DNA of 64,000 nucleotides from Pseudomonas sp. GM78 (GTDB taxonomy: Bacteria; Pseudomonadota; Gammaproteobacteria; Pseudomonadales; Pseudomonadaceae), in the NCBI RefSeq assembly GCF_000282475.1, contig NZ_AKJF01000200.1, positions 44,524-108,523 on the forward strand. The letters are read 5' to 3'. The position numbers and the translations under genes were made by a program. Shown here piece after piece: positions 45,352 to 53,341 of the stretch. Under the pieces are notes generated by a model, which was given only the letters and a program-made list of their open reading frames with translations, was not told the DNA's origin and made no database searches. Position 1 is the stretch's first letter; each line of letters starts with the position of its first letter.

Positions 45352-46947
45352 TCATGGGTTTTTTAAACGTTCGGCCAGGGAAGTCGCCAGTTGCGCCGTC
45401 AGTCCATAGACCGACAACTGCGGGTTTGCGCCAATGCTGGTGGGGAACAGCGAGCCGTCATGGATCGACAGATTACCCAGTTGATGATGCCGGCCAAGGC
45501 TATCGGTGACGGCATTTTTCGGGTCTTCACCCATGCTGCAACCGCCCATCACATGGGCGCTGCCCAAGCGCGTGCGGTACAACGCCAGGTTGAGCCCGTC
45601 GATCAGCGTGCGCGCTTCGCCCAGGGTTTTAACGTAGCGGGCATCAGCGTGCATGGGCATCACGGCCTTGGCACCCCCGGCGAACTGGATCTCGGCCATG
45701 CTGTGGAAGGCCCGGCGCAAACCGTCCCAGACGTAGGGTGAAACCTGGTAGTCGAGCACCGGGGTACCGTCATTGCGCAGTTGAACGCTGCCACCGGGAC
45801 TGTCCGGGTGGAAGCCGTCGCGCAGCAGCGCCAGCATGGCGTGGGTGTGCGGCAGGTCGGCCATGTGCCGGGCGCTTTCCTGGCCGAAGCCACCCAGCAG
45901 GGTGGCGGCCAGCGCCGGGTGCAGCGGCGGGACTTCCAGTTTGTAGCCAATCTTGCCAGCGGTGCCATCCTGCCATTGGAAATAGTCGGAGTAGATCGAC
46001 TGTGGCGCGCCGTAGAACGGGTTGATGACCTCGTCGAACAAGCCGGCGGACATGTTCACCAGGTGCAGGAAGGTTCGTGTACCCAGCCGCTTGTGCGGAT
46101 CGGGCGCGTCGGAGCGCAACAGCAGCGCCGGGCTGTTGATGCCGCCGCCGGCCAGCACGTAATGCTTGGCCTTGACCTTGATACTGCGCCCGGTGGGCTC
46201 GACGCAGCGCTCGTCCATCGCCACGCAGTGAAGTCCGCTGACTGTGTCGCCGCTGATGATGAGTTTTTCGGCGCGGGCCAGATACAGCAGCTCTCCGCCG
46301 TTATCCAGGGTGGCCGGAATGGTCGTGACCATCATCGATTGCTTGGCGTTGGTCGGGCAGCCCATGCCGCAGTAGCCGAGGTTCCAGCAGCCGCGCACAT
46401 TGCGCGGGATGACATGCCAGCTGTAACCGAGCTTTTCGCAGCCCTTGCGGATCACATCGTTGTTGGCATTGGGTGGCACCATCCATGGAGCGACGCCCAG
46501 GCGTTGTTCCATTTTCTCGAACCAGGGCGCCATTTCAGCAGGGGAGTGGCCCTTCACGTCGTGTTCCCTGGCCCAGTGTTCCAGGGTTGGTTCTGGCGTG
46601 CGGAAGCTGGAGGTCCAGTTGATCAGCGTGGTACCGCCCACCGCCCGGCCCTGGAGGATGGTGATCGCGCCGTCCTTGCTCATGCGGCCGATGCCTTCCT
46701 GGTAGAGGCTGGCGTAGGCCTGGTCTTCGAGCAACTTGAAGTCGCTGCTGGTCTTGAGCGGGCCTTCCTCGATCAGCAGCACCTTGTAGCCGGCCGCACT
46801 GAGGATTTCGGCCGTGGTCCCGCCACCGGCACCGCTGCCGATGATCGCCACATCCGCTTCGAGGGTCAGGTCCTGGGTCAGTTGTGAGCCGTCATGGGTT
46901 TTCCAGCCACGGGCCATGCCTTCGCGGAACGGGTCGGGTACGGGCAT
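45352..46947 (-). CDS. laoA: Long-chain alcohol oxidase, GMC oxidoreductase
   Basis: The 531-residue FAD enzyme has the nucleotide motif AIIGSGAGGGTTAEIL (G37, G39, G42), QGRAVGGTTLINWTSSFRTP and the C-terminal active-site area GSAHVMGGCSMG with SIGANPQLSVYGL. Gene order (coaD, GMC, Tat protein, aldehyde dehydrogenase, divergent TetR) equals P. aeruginosa PA0363-PA0367, where LaoA oxidises long-chain alcohols from SDS and alkanes. It has no signal peptide, so it may be exported with LaoB. A REPIN lies between laoB and this gene. Confidence 0.85.
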   Translation of the reverse strand: MPVPDPFREGMARGWKTHDGSQLTQDLTLEADVAIIGSGAGGGTTAEILSAAGYKVLLIEEGPLKTSSDFKLLEDQAYASLYQEGIGRMSKDGAITILQGRAVGGTTLINWTSSFRTPEPTLEHWAREHDVKGHSPAEMAPWFEKMEQRLGVAPWMVPPNANNDVIRKGCEKLGYSWHVIPRNVRGCWNLGYCGMGCPTNAKQSMMVTTIPATLDNGGELLYLARAEKLIISGDTVSGLHCVAMDERCVEPTGRSIKVKAKHYVLAGGGINSPALLLRSDAPDPHKRLGTRTFLHLVNMSAGLFDEVINPFYGAPQSIYSDYFQWQDGTAGKIGYKLEVPPLHPALAATLLGGFGQESARHMADLPHTHAMLALLRDGFHPDSPGGSVQLRNDGTPVLDYQVSPYVWDGLRRAFHSMAEIQFAGGAKAVMPMHADARYVKTLGEARTLIDGLNLALYRTRLGSAHVMGGCSMGEDPKNAVTDSLGRHHQLGNLSIHDGSLFPTSIGANPQLSVYGLTAQLATSLAERLKNP

Positions 46948-46999
46948 CTTAAAATTCTCTAGTTGTTATGGTTTGGATGCAGTGGTGAGGCGGATGACG

Positions 47000-47091
47000 C
47001 CATCGCGGGCAAGCCCGGCTCCCACAGGTTTTGAGGTGTCCTACCTTTTGTGAACGACTCAATCCTGTGGGAGCGGGCTTGCCCGCGATGG
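47000..47091. repeat. REPIN inside the lao operon, GCGGGCTTGCCCGC type
   Basis: Arms 47000-47028 and 47064-47091 lie between laoB and laoA, both leftward. The left arm has an extra G (CCCGGCTCC). This can fold in the operon mRNA and set different levels for laoCB and laoA. Confidence 0.88.
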
Positions 47092-47104
47092 GGGCGACAC
47101 GGTC

Positions 47105-47650
47105 TCAAACCGTTGGCGGCCCTGGATACCCGCAATGCGCCCATGACTCCTTGCGCCCGTACCAGGCCATCATCACCAGCTGCAGCAATGAGCTGTGCCC
47201 CATGCGCAGCAGGCTCAACGAGCTGTTTTCCCAGCGATCGAGGAAGTTGCGGATATCTTCGGCGCTGGCGTTTTCCCAGCTGCCCCAGATCCCGGTCAGC
47301 GGCCCGCAGGTCACGGCCATGCCCAACACGTCGAACAATTGCCGGGTGAGCTTGAGCATTTCCGGCGACAGGTGATCGAGGTTGTAGTCGAGGCTTTTCA
47401 GCGTGCCCTCGACAGCCTCGGGCATGCTGGCGGCCGCTACTGCACCGTCGAGCATCACCGGCACAAGGGCGCGCAGAAACTGCAAATCGCCACTGCGCAG
47501 CGCCGTGAAGCCACTGGCCGGCACGCTCGATGAGCAGCCGCCGAGGCTGGCGCCCAACCCGGCGGTGGCAAGAAAGGCGCTGGCGCCGAGGCTGAATTTG
47601 AGCAGGCCGCGCCGTGACAGCGCGGGTGTTTCGGACAGGCTTGGGTGCAT
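47105..47650 (-). CDS. laoB: Tat-signal lipoprotein-like partner of LaoA
   Basis: A 181-residue protein with a Tat signal: LSRRGLLKFSLGASAFL with the twin arginines at 13-14, then a lipobox-like LGGC with C39. The mature domain (about 40-170) resembles small subunits that accompany GMC or gluconate-type dehydrogenases: FLRALVPVMLDG and WENSSLSLLRMGHSSL. By position it corresponds to LaoB, needed for LaoA function; a carrier or maturation role is inferred from the Tat signal. Confidence 0.82.
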   Translation of the reverse strand: MHPSLSETPALSRRGLLKFSLGASAFLATAGLGASLGGCSSSVPASGFTALRSGDLQFLRALVPVMLDGAVAAASMPEAVEGTLKSLDYNLDHLSPEMLKLTRQLFDVLGMAVTCGPLTGIWGSWENASAEDIRNFLDRWENSSLSLLRMGHSSLLQLVMMAWYGRKESWAHCGYPGPPTV

Positions 47651-47678
47651 TATTGTTATTACCCGGCGGTGGTCATCG

Positions 47679-49109
47679 TTAGCGAATGAACAGCTTCTGG
47701 ATCAGTTTCTGAATGGCTTTGCCGTAGGGCGGGTAGATCAGTTTCGCCGCGTTAAACCTTTGCTTGATCAGCACGCCCTTGGCCTTGCTGAAGGTCAGGA
47801 AGCCTTCGTGGCCGTGGTAATGGCCCATGCCCGAAGGGCCGATGCCGCCGAACGGCATGTCATCCTGGGCCACGTGCAGCAGGGTGTCGTTGAGGCACAC
47901 GCCTCCGGAATGGGTCTCGTTGAGTACGCGGTCTTGCTCGCGCTTGTCGTAGCCGAAGTAGTACAGCGCCAGTGGGCGAGGCCGCTGGTTGATGTAGGCA
48001 AACGCCTGGTCCAGATGCTTGTAAGGCACGATCGGCAGCAACGGGCCGAAGATTTCGTCCTGCATCACCGTCATCTCGTCGCTGACGTTGAGCAGCAGGC
48101 TATGCGCCATGCGACGGCCCTGGCCTTGCTCGAACAATGGAATCAGCAGCGCACCCTTGCTGGTGGCGTCGCTGACATAGCCCTTGAGTCGCGCCAGTTG
48201 TCGGTCATTGATGATCGCGGTGTAGTCCGGGTTGTCGGCGAGGGTCGGATAAAAACCGCGAACCGCCTGTCGATAGGCCTCCACGAACGCGCCGACGCGA
48301 TCTTCCGGCACCAGCACGTAATCCGGGGCCACGCAGGTCTGGCCGGCATTGAGGGTCTTGCCGAAAGCGATGCGTTCGGCGGCATCCTTGAGCGGTACGT
48401 CATGGGAAACAATGGCCGGGGACTTGCCGCCCAGTTCCAGCGTGACCGGCGTGAGGTTTTCCGCCGCCGCGCGCATCACGTGCTTGCCGATGCTGGTGGC
48501 GCCGGTGAACAGCAGGTGATCGAAGGGCAGGCGTGAAAACGCCACGCCGATATCGGCTTCGCCCAGCACCACACAGACCAGGTCTTCGGGGAAGATTCGC
48601 GCGAACAATGCCTTGAGCAGCAAACCGGTGGCCGGGGTCGACTCGCTGAGTTTGAGCATCACCCGGTTACCCGCCGACAACGCGCCGACCAAAGGCCCTA
48701 TGGCCAGGTACAGCGGATAGTTCCACGGCACGATGACCCCGACCACGCCGAGTGGCTGGTAGACCACCTTCGCCGAAGCCGGCTGGAATGCGACACCGAC
48801 CTTGCGCCGCGACGGGCGCATCCAGCCCTTGAGGTGGCGGCTGGCGTGATGAATCCCTTGCAGGCTGGGCATCAGTTCGGCGAGCAGGGTTTCATCGGCG
48901 CTGCGGTTGCTGAAATCCTGGCTGATCGCATCGATCAGGGCCTGGCGTTCGTTGTCCAGCAGATCCCGCAGTGCCTTGAGCCATTGCTGGCGCTGGGCCG
49001 CGGGTGGCATCGGGTTGGTGGCATAGGCCGCGCGCTGTGCGTCGAACAGGGCCTGGAGCTCCTCCAGAGGCTGCTGGAGATTTTGCAGATAGGAAATGTC
49101 GGCAGTCAT
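47679..49109 (-). CDS. laoC: Long-chain aldehyde dehydrogenase (coniferyl-aldehyde-dehydrogenase-like)
   Basis: The 476-residue NAD(P)-dependent aldehyde dehydrogenase has the full active site: N130 (VIVPWNYPLYLAIGP), E225 (LELGGKSPAI) and catalytic C259 (NAGQTCVAPDYV). The family is that of CalB, the coniferyl aldehyde dehydrogenase, and general annotation follows this name; in the lao cluster it would oxidise the aldehyde made by LaoA to a fatty acid. It is the first gene of laoCBA and lies opposite laoR across a 146-bp gap holding a palindrome. Confidence 0.85.
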   Translation of the reverse strand: MTADISYLQNLQQPLEELQALFDAQRAAYATNPMPPAAQRQQWLKALRDLLDNERQALIDAISQDFSNRSADETLLAELMPSLQGIHHASRHLKGWMRPSRRKVGVAFQPASAKVVYQPLGVVGVIVPWNYPLYLAIGPLVGALSAGNRVMLKLSESTPATGLLLKALFARIFPEDLVCVVLGEADIGVAFSRLPFDHLLFTGATSIGKHVMRAAAENLTPVTLELGGKSPAIVSHDVPLKDAAERIAFGKTLNAGQTCVAPDYVLVPEDRVGAFVEAYRQAVRGFYPTLADNPDYTAIINDRQLARLKGYVSDATSKGALLIPLFEQGQGRRMAHSLLLNVSDEMTVMQDEIFGPLLPIVPYKHLDQAFAYINQRPRPLALYYFGYDKREQDRVLNETHSGGVCLNDTLLHVAQDDMPFGGIGPSGMGHYHGHEGFLTFSKAKGVLIKQRFNAAKLIYPPYGKAIQKLIQKLFIR

Positions 49110-49144
49110 GCTGGGCTCCGGATTTATTGTAGTGAGAGCATTTC

Positions 49145-49160
49145 TAGAGTCTATACTCTA
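49145..49160. promoter_or_regulatory. Candidate LaoR operator
   Basis: TAGAGTCTATACTCTA is a 16-bp dyad with perfect TAGAGT/ACTCTA halves, flanked by symmetric TTT and AAA. It lies 35 bp upstream of laoC and about 95 bp from laoR, where a TetR repressor would control both directions. Confidence 0.65.
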
Positions 49161-49255
49161 AAAAGTCAAATACCATCCTCGGCACCGCTTTGTTTTATCG
49201 CTCGCGGATAGGCCGTAAGATGCCCCTCAACGCACTCTGAATTTAAGCTCAAGCC

Positions 49256-49924
49256 ATGGCCCCAAGGATAAAAACCAGCGAGCGCATCGTGCAGAACAGC
49301 CTGGAGCTGTTCAACCAGCAGGGCGAGCGCAGCATCAGCACCAACCACATCGCCGCCCACATGGAGATTTCTCCGGGCAACCTGTACTACCACTTCCCCA
49401 ACAAGCAGGCGATCATCGCCGTGCTGTTCAGCGAGTATGAGAGCCTGGTGGACAGTTTCCTGCGCCCGCCACAGGGGCGCGCCGCCACGGTGGAAGACAA
49501 GCGCTTCTACCTCAAGGAGCTGTTGTCAGCCATGTGGCGCTACCGGTTCCTGCACCGGGACCTGGAGCACTTGCTCGACAGTGACCCGGAACTGGCGGCC
49601 CGCTACCGGCGCTTTTCCCAGCGCTGCGTGATTCAGGGCGCCGCCATCTACGAAGGTTTTGTCGCCGCCGGCATCCTGAAGATGGATCGGGTGCAGATCG
49701 AGTCCCTGACGATCAATGCGTGGATCATCCTCACCTCCTGGGTGCGTTTTTTGTGCACCACGCGGGAAAACTCCAGCCACCTCAGCGAGCAGGCCATCAA
49801 GCGCGGCGTGTACCAGGTACTGGTGCTGGAGGCGGGTTTCGTCACGGACCAGGCGCGTGACGCGGTCGATGCGCTGTTCGAAGAGTTTTACGTGCCGTTG
49901 GCCCAGGCATTGGAAGAAGTATGA
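49256..49924 (+). CDS. laoR: TetR/AcrR-family repressor of the lao genes
   Basis: The 222-residue regulator has the TetR helix-turn-helix at residues 8-55: IVQNSLELFNQQGERSISTN then HMEISPGNLYYHFPNKQ. The C-terminal ligand domain (from about 75) is the larger TetR_C type with ALEEV end. It is divergent to laoCBA and equals PA0367 by position, the LaoR repressor. The 16-bp dyad in the gap is its likely site; the inducer is expected to be an alcohol- or acyl-derived metabolite. Confidence 0.85.
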   Translation: MAPRIKTSERIVQNSLELFNQQGERSISTNHIAAHMEISPGNLYYHFPNKQAIIAVLFSEYESLVDSFLRPPQGRAATVEDKRFYLKELLSAMWRYRFLHRDLEHLLDSDPELAARYRRFSQRCVIQGAAIYEGFVAAGILKMDRVQIESLTINAWIILTSWVRFLCTTRENSSHLSEQAIKRGVYQVLVLEAGFVTDQARDAVDALFEEFYVPLAQALEEV

Positions 49925-49972
49925 AATAACGAATTCAGCAGGATCGAAAACTGCCCATCACAGGAGCCCGTT

Positions 49973-50827
49973 ATGCCCATTGCGCAACTGATCAGCCCGC
50001 AAGCACTGGACCTGAAAAAGGACCAGCCGGGGTTGGTGATTCTTGATTGTCGTTTTGCTCTTGAAGACCCGGATTACGGCCAGCGCAGCTACGCACAAGG
50101 GCACATCGGCGGCTCGTCTTTTGCCGATCTCGAGCGCGACCTGAGTGGCAAAGTGATCAAGGGCGTGACCGGGCGTCATCCATTGCCCGAGCCGGCCGAC
50201 CTGATCGAACGCCTGCAGGCCTGGGGCATCAACGCCGACAGCGAAGTGGTTTTATATGACGACGGGCCGGGTGCCTTTGCGGCGCGGGCCTGGTGGCTGC
50301 TGGCCTGGCTGGGCAAGCGTGACGGCGTGTTCATCCTCGATGGCGGGCTCAAGGCCTGGCACGCGGCGGGCCTGCCCCTGAGCCTTGATCCACCGTCGAC
50401 CGGTCGCGGCGCATTTACCGGCGTGCCGGAAAACGCGCTGATCCTCAGCGCCGAGCAGTTGCAGGAGCGACTGGCCCAGCCCTCGCTGACCTTGCTCGAT
50501 GCCCGCGCCTTGCCGCGCTTCAAGGGCGAAGTCGAACCGATCGATCCGATTGCCGGGCACATCCCCGGTGCGCAATGTGCGGCCTTCACCGACAACCTGG
50601 GCAGCGACGGGCGTTTCCTGCCAGCCGATCAGCTCAAACAGCGGTTTGCCGCGAAACTCGGCGGGCGTTCGCCGGCCGATCTGGTGGCGTATTGCGGGTC
50701 TGGCGTGACGGCGTGCCATAACCTGTTTGCCCTGTGCCTGGCGGGTTATCCGTTGGGGGCGTTGTATGCCGGGTCGTGGAGTGAGTGGATCAATGATCCG
50801 GCTCGCGGTGTTGCCACCGGCGAATAA
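49973..50827 (+). CDS. sseA: 3-mercaptopyruvate-type sulfurtransferase
   Basis: The 284-residue protein has two rhodanese domains (about 8-125 and 155-270). The catalytic loop is C241-GSGVTA, the form found in 3-mercaptopyruvate sulfurtransferases rather than the CRKGVT-like loop of thiosulfate rhodaneses. It would move sulfur from mercaptopyruvate to thiols or cyanide. The inactive first domain lacks a cysteine in that loop (LYDDGPGAFA). It starts 48 bp after laoR and converges on the AraC gene with a 3-bp gap. Confidence 0.85.
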   Translation: MPIAQLISPQALDLKKDQPGLVILDCRFALEDPDYGQRSYAQGHIGGSSFADLERDLSGKVIKGVTGRHPLPEPADLIERLQAWGINADSEVVLYDDGPGAFAARAWWLLAWLGKRDGVFILDGGLKAWHAAGLPLSLDPPSTGRGAFTGVPENALILSAEQLQERLAQPSLTLLDARALPRFKGEVEPIDPIAGHIPGAQCAAFTDNLGSDGRFLPADQLKQRFAAKLGGRSPADLVAYCGSGVTACHNLFALCLAGYPLGALYAGSWSEWINDPARGVATGE

Positions 50828-50830
50828 AAA

Positions 50831-51661
50831 TCAAAAAAGGCGCGCGCTGCGATACGCCCCAGGCCCAACCCCATACACCTGCTTGAATTGCCGGCTCAGG
50901 TGGCTCTGGTCGGCAAAACCCAGTTGCGTCGCGACGTCCAGCGGCAAACAGCCGCCCTGCAACAACGCCCGCGCCCGGGCGATGCGCTGTTGCATCAGCC
51001 AGGTGTGCGGCGGCATGCCGGTGGCGCGGCGGAATACCCGGGCGAAGTGGAAAGGCGACAGGTTCACCGCTGCTGCCAGTTCTTCCAGCGAGGGCGGCGC
51101 CGCCAATTGCGCGTGCAGCAGGTCCTTGGCCAATGTCACCGCCCGGTGCTCCTTGCCCGGTTTGCCGGCAACCGGCACCGCCGCATGACGTTGCAGCAGT
51201 GACAGCATCAGTTCCCGCCAGGCGGTTTGTTGCTGCAGTGCGGTGGCCGGGCTTTCCAGCAAGCGATGCAACTGACAGAAGCCGTTCACCAGATCCTGGT
51301 CGCGATACAGCGTGGCGCCAAACGCCGGCAGGTGATGGGTCGGCAGTTCCAGCTCGGCCAGCAGTGAAAGAATCTGCCCGCTGTCGGGATAGAACGCCCG
51401 GTACAGCCAGCCGTCCTCCGTGCCCTTGTGGCCGGTGTGCAGTTCATCAGGGTTGATCAGCACCAATGTGCCGCTGCCGGCCAGGTGTTCGGCGCCGCGG
51501 TAACGGTAACGCTGGGCGCCAGCCATGATCATGCCGATCACATAGCCGTCATGCACATGGGGGGCGAAACGGTGCTCGATGTAGCGTGCCGACAACAGCT
51601 CGACTCCGGCCAGCGGCGCCGTTTGCCAGAAGTGGATGGACTCGCCCTGGGCGTTATCCAT
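50831..51661 (-). CDS. AraC-family transcriptional regulator
   Basis: The 276-residue regulator has an N-terminal cupin-like AraC ligand domain (HRFAPHVHDGYVIGMIMAG, about residues 30-110) and a C-terminal pair of helix-turn-helix motifs (SLEELAAAVNLSPFHFARVF and PLDVATQLGFADQSHLSRQF, about 193-265). Ligand and targets are unknown. The stop is 3 bp from the convergent sulfurtransferase gene, and the YheT-like hydrolase lies 3 bp upstream, so it is the last gene of a leftward run. Confidence 0.85.
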   Translation of the reverse strand: MDNAQGESIHFWQTAPLAGVELLSARYIEHRFAPHVHDGYVIGMIMAGAQRYRYRGAEHLAGSGTLVLINPDELHTGHKGTEDGWLYRAFYPDSGQILSLLAELELPTHHLPAFGATLYRDQDLVNGFCQLHRLLESPATALQQQTAWRELMLSLLQRHAAVPVAGKPGKEHRAVTLAKDLLHAQLAAPPSLEELAAAVNLSPFHFARVFRRATGMPPHTWLMQQRIARARALLQGGCLPLDVATQLGFADQSHLSRQFKQVYGVGPGAYRSARLF

Positions 51662-51664
51662 GGC

Positions 51665-52663
51665 TTACCCGCGACCCATGCTGGCCAGCCACTGCGGGAT
51701 GCGTCGCTCCAGGTAGTACCCCGGTTGGCGGAAGGTGCCATCGACGAAGCCGACATGCCCGCCCCGGGCCTGTAATTCGAATTGCGTGCAGGCTGACAAC
51801 TCGTCAGCGTGCGGCAGGCTGTGGGGAAAAACGAAGGGGTCGTCGGCTGCGTGGATAATCAGGGTCGGCGTACAGATCTCGCCGAGGAAGTAGCGGCTCG
51901 ATGCGCGGCGATAGTAGTCGTGAGCATCCGCGAAACCATTGAGCGGCGCGGTCACCCGGCCATCGAAATCCCAGAACGTGCGCATGTTTTCCAGCGAGCC
52001 GAGGGCCGCGAGGGTCGCGAGGCCTTCTTCGCGGCCGTCATGCTGAAACTGCCGTTGCTTGTTCTTGATGTAGGCCAGCATCTCGCGCATGAAGTGCGCC
52101 TGATAGACCTTGGAGAAACCCTGGCCGATGCGGTCGGCGCACTGGTCCAGGCGAAACGGCACCGACACCGCCACCGCACCGAGCACGCCGCTGGCGCTGC
52201 CGGTTTCGCCCAGATGCTTGAGCAGCACATTGCCGCCCAGGGAGTATCCGACGGCATACAACGGCGCGAGAGGGCGTTTTGCCCGCAGGTGCCTGATGGT
52301 TTCGGCCAGGTCTTCACTGGCGCCGGAATGGTAGCTGCGCGGCAAGAGGTTGGGTTCGCCGGAGCAGCCGCGCCAATTCAGCGCGACACTGGCCCAGCCC
52401 TGGTCGCCCAGCGCTTTCTGTATCCCGGCAACGTAAGGTGAATTCGACGAGCCGGTAAGTCCGTGCAACACCAGGACCAAAGGCGCATCGAGGGTGTGCG
52501 GGCCATGCCAGTCGAGGTCGAGGAAGTCGCCATCCTCCAGCCACAGGCGTTCGCGCTCACGTTGCAGGTGGGTGGTTTTGCGCCACAGCGGGCCCCACAA
52601 GGTCTGCAAGTGCGGATTGCCGAGGCCGAAGGCCGGGGTGAAGCGTTCTGGCGGATGGAACAC
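51665..52663 (-). CDS. YheT-like alpha/beta hydrolase
   Basis: The 332-residue hydrolase begins FGLGNPHLQTLWGP, the YheT/EMB8 signature, and has VLVLHGLTGSSNSPY at 64-78, NWRGCSGEPNLLPRSYHSG and the nucleophile S141 in AVGYSLGGNVLLKHLGE; D and H are in HAADDPFVFP and GGHVGFVDG. Related enzymes are carboxyl or lipid esterases; the physiological substrate is unknown. It is 63 bp downstream of rsmD in the leftward run. Confidence 0.88.
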   Translation of the reverse strand: MFHPPERFTPAFGLGNPHLQTLWGPLWRKTTHLQRERERLWLEDGDFLDLDWHGPHTLDAPLVLVLHGLTGSSNSPYVAGIQKALGDQGWASVALNWRGCSGEPNLLPRSYHSGASEDLAETIRHLRAKRPLAPLYAVGYSLGGNVLLKHLGETGSASGVLGAVAVSVPFRLDQCADRIGQGFSKVYQAHFMREMLAYIKNKQRQFQHDGREEGLATLAALGSLENMRTFWDFDGRVTAPLNGFADAHDYYRRASSRYFLGEICTPTLIIHAADDPFVFPHSLPHADELSACTQFELQARGGHVGFVDGTFRQPGYYLERRIPQWLASMGRG

Positions 52664-52726
52664 GATGGGTCTCTATGCAGTGGCGCACGCCTGCATTGCG
52701 GCGCGCGCCTTGTTCAGGCCGGTCGG

Positions 52727-53341
52727 TTAACCGGCGATCTCTGCCATACGTTGCCACAATGAATAATAGACCCGTCCGGATTTTTGCTCCCGGTGCAGGC
52801 GCCAGTTGCCTGGCAGGCCGAGGGTCGAGGGTGCGTTTTCGCTTTCGGTGTAGACCCAGGCGTCATCCGCCAGCCACTGGCGCTCTTCAAGCAGGGCGCA
52901 AACGGTCGGCAGCAGGTTCTGGTTGAACGGCGGGTCGAGGAACACCAGGTCGTAGGCAACGGCGGCCTGGGTTTCCAGGTAGCGCAAGGCGTCGGCCGTT
53001 TGAATCTGGCCGGTGGTGCAGCGCAGGGTACCCAGGTGCTCCTTGATGCTCGATACCGCAAGGCTACTGGCGTCCAGCGCCTGGCCCATCGCGGCGCCAC
53101 GGGACAGTGCCTCGAGGAACAGTGCGCCGCTACCGGCGAACGGATCGAACACCTTGGCGCCCGGGACGTAGGGTGCGAGCCAGTTGAACAGGGTCTCACG
53201 CACCCGGTCTGGCGTCGGGCGCAGGCCCGGCGCGTCGGGGAAGCTCAGCTTGCGGCTGCGCCATTCGCCGCCGATGATGCGCAGCTGGTTCACACCGTTA
53301 TGCACGTTGTGGACAGGTTTTTTCGGGCGAGAAGTGGCCAT
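52727..53341 (-). CDS. rsmD: 16S rRNA (guanine-966-N2)-methyltransferase
   Basis: The 204-residue methyltransferase forms m2G966 of 16S rRNA. It has the N-terminal LRIIGGEWRSRKLSFPD signature, RPTPDRVRETLFNWL, the SAM motif VFDPFAGSGALFLEALSRGA (about 64-83) and the catalytic DPPF at 136-139. Length matches E. coli RsmD (198). The start overlaps the stop of the M16 gene by one base (TAATG), so the peptidase-like genes and rsmD are coupled. Confidence 0.95.
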   Translation of the reverse strand: MATSRPKKPVHNVHNGVNQLRIIGGEWRSRKLSFPDAPGLRPTPDRVRETLFNWLAPYVPGAKVFDPFAGSGALFLEALSRGAAMGQALDASSLAVSSIKEHLGTLRCTTGQIQTADALRYLETQAAVAYDLVFLDPPFNQNLLPTVCALLEERQWLADDAWVYTESENAPSTLGLPGNWRLHREQKSGRVYYSLWQRMAEIAG

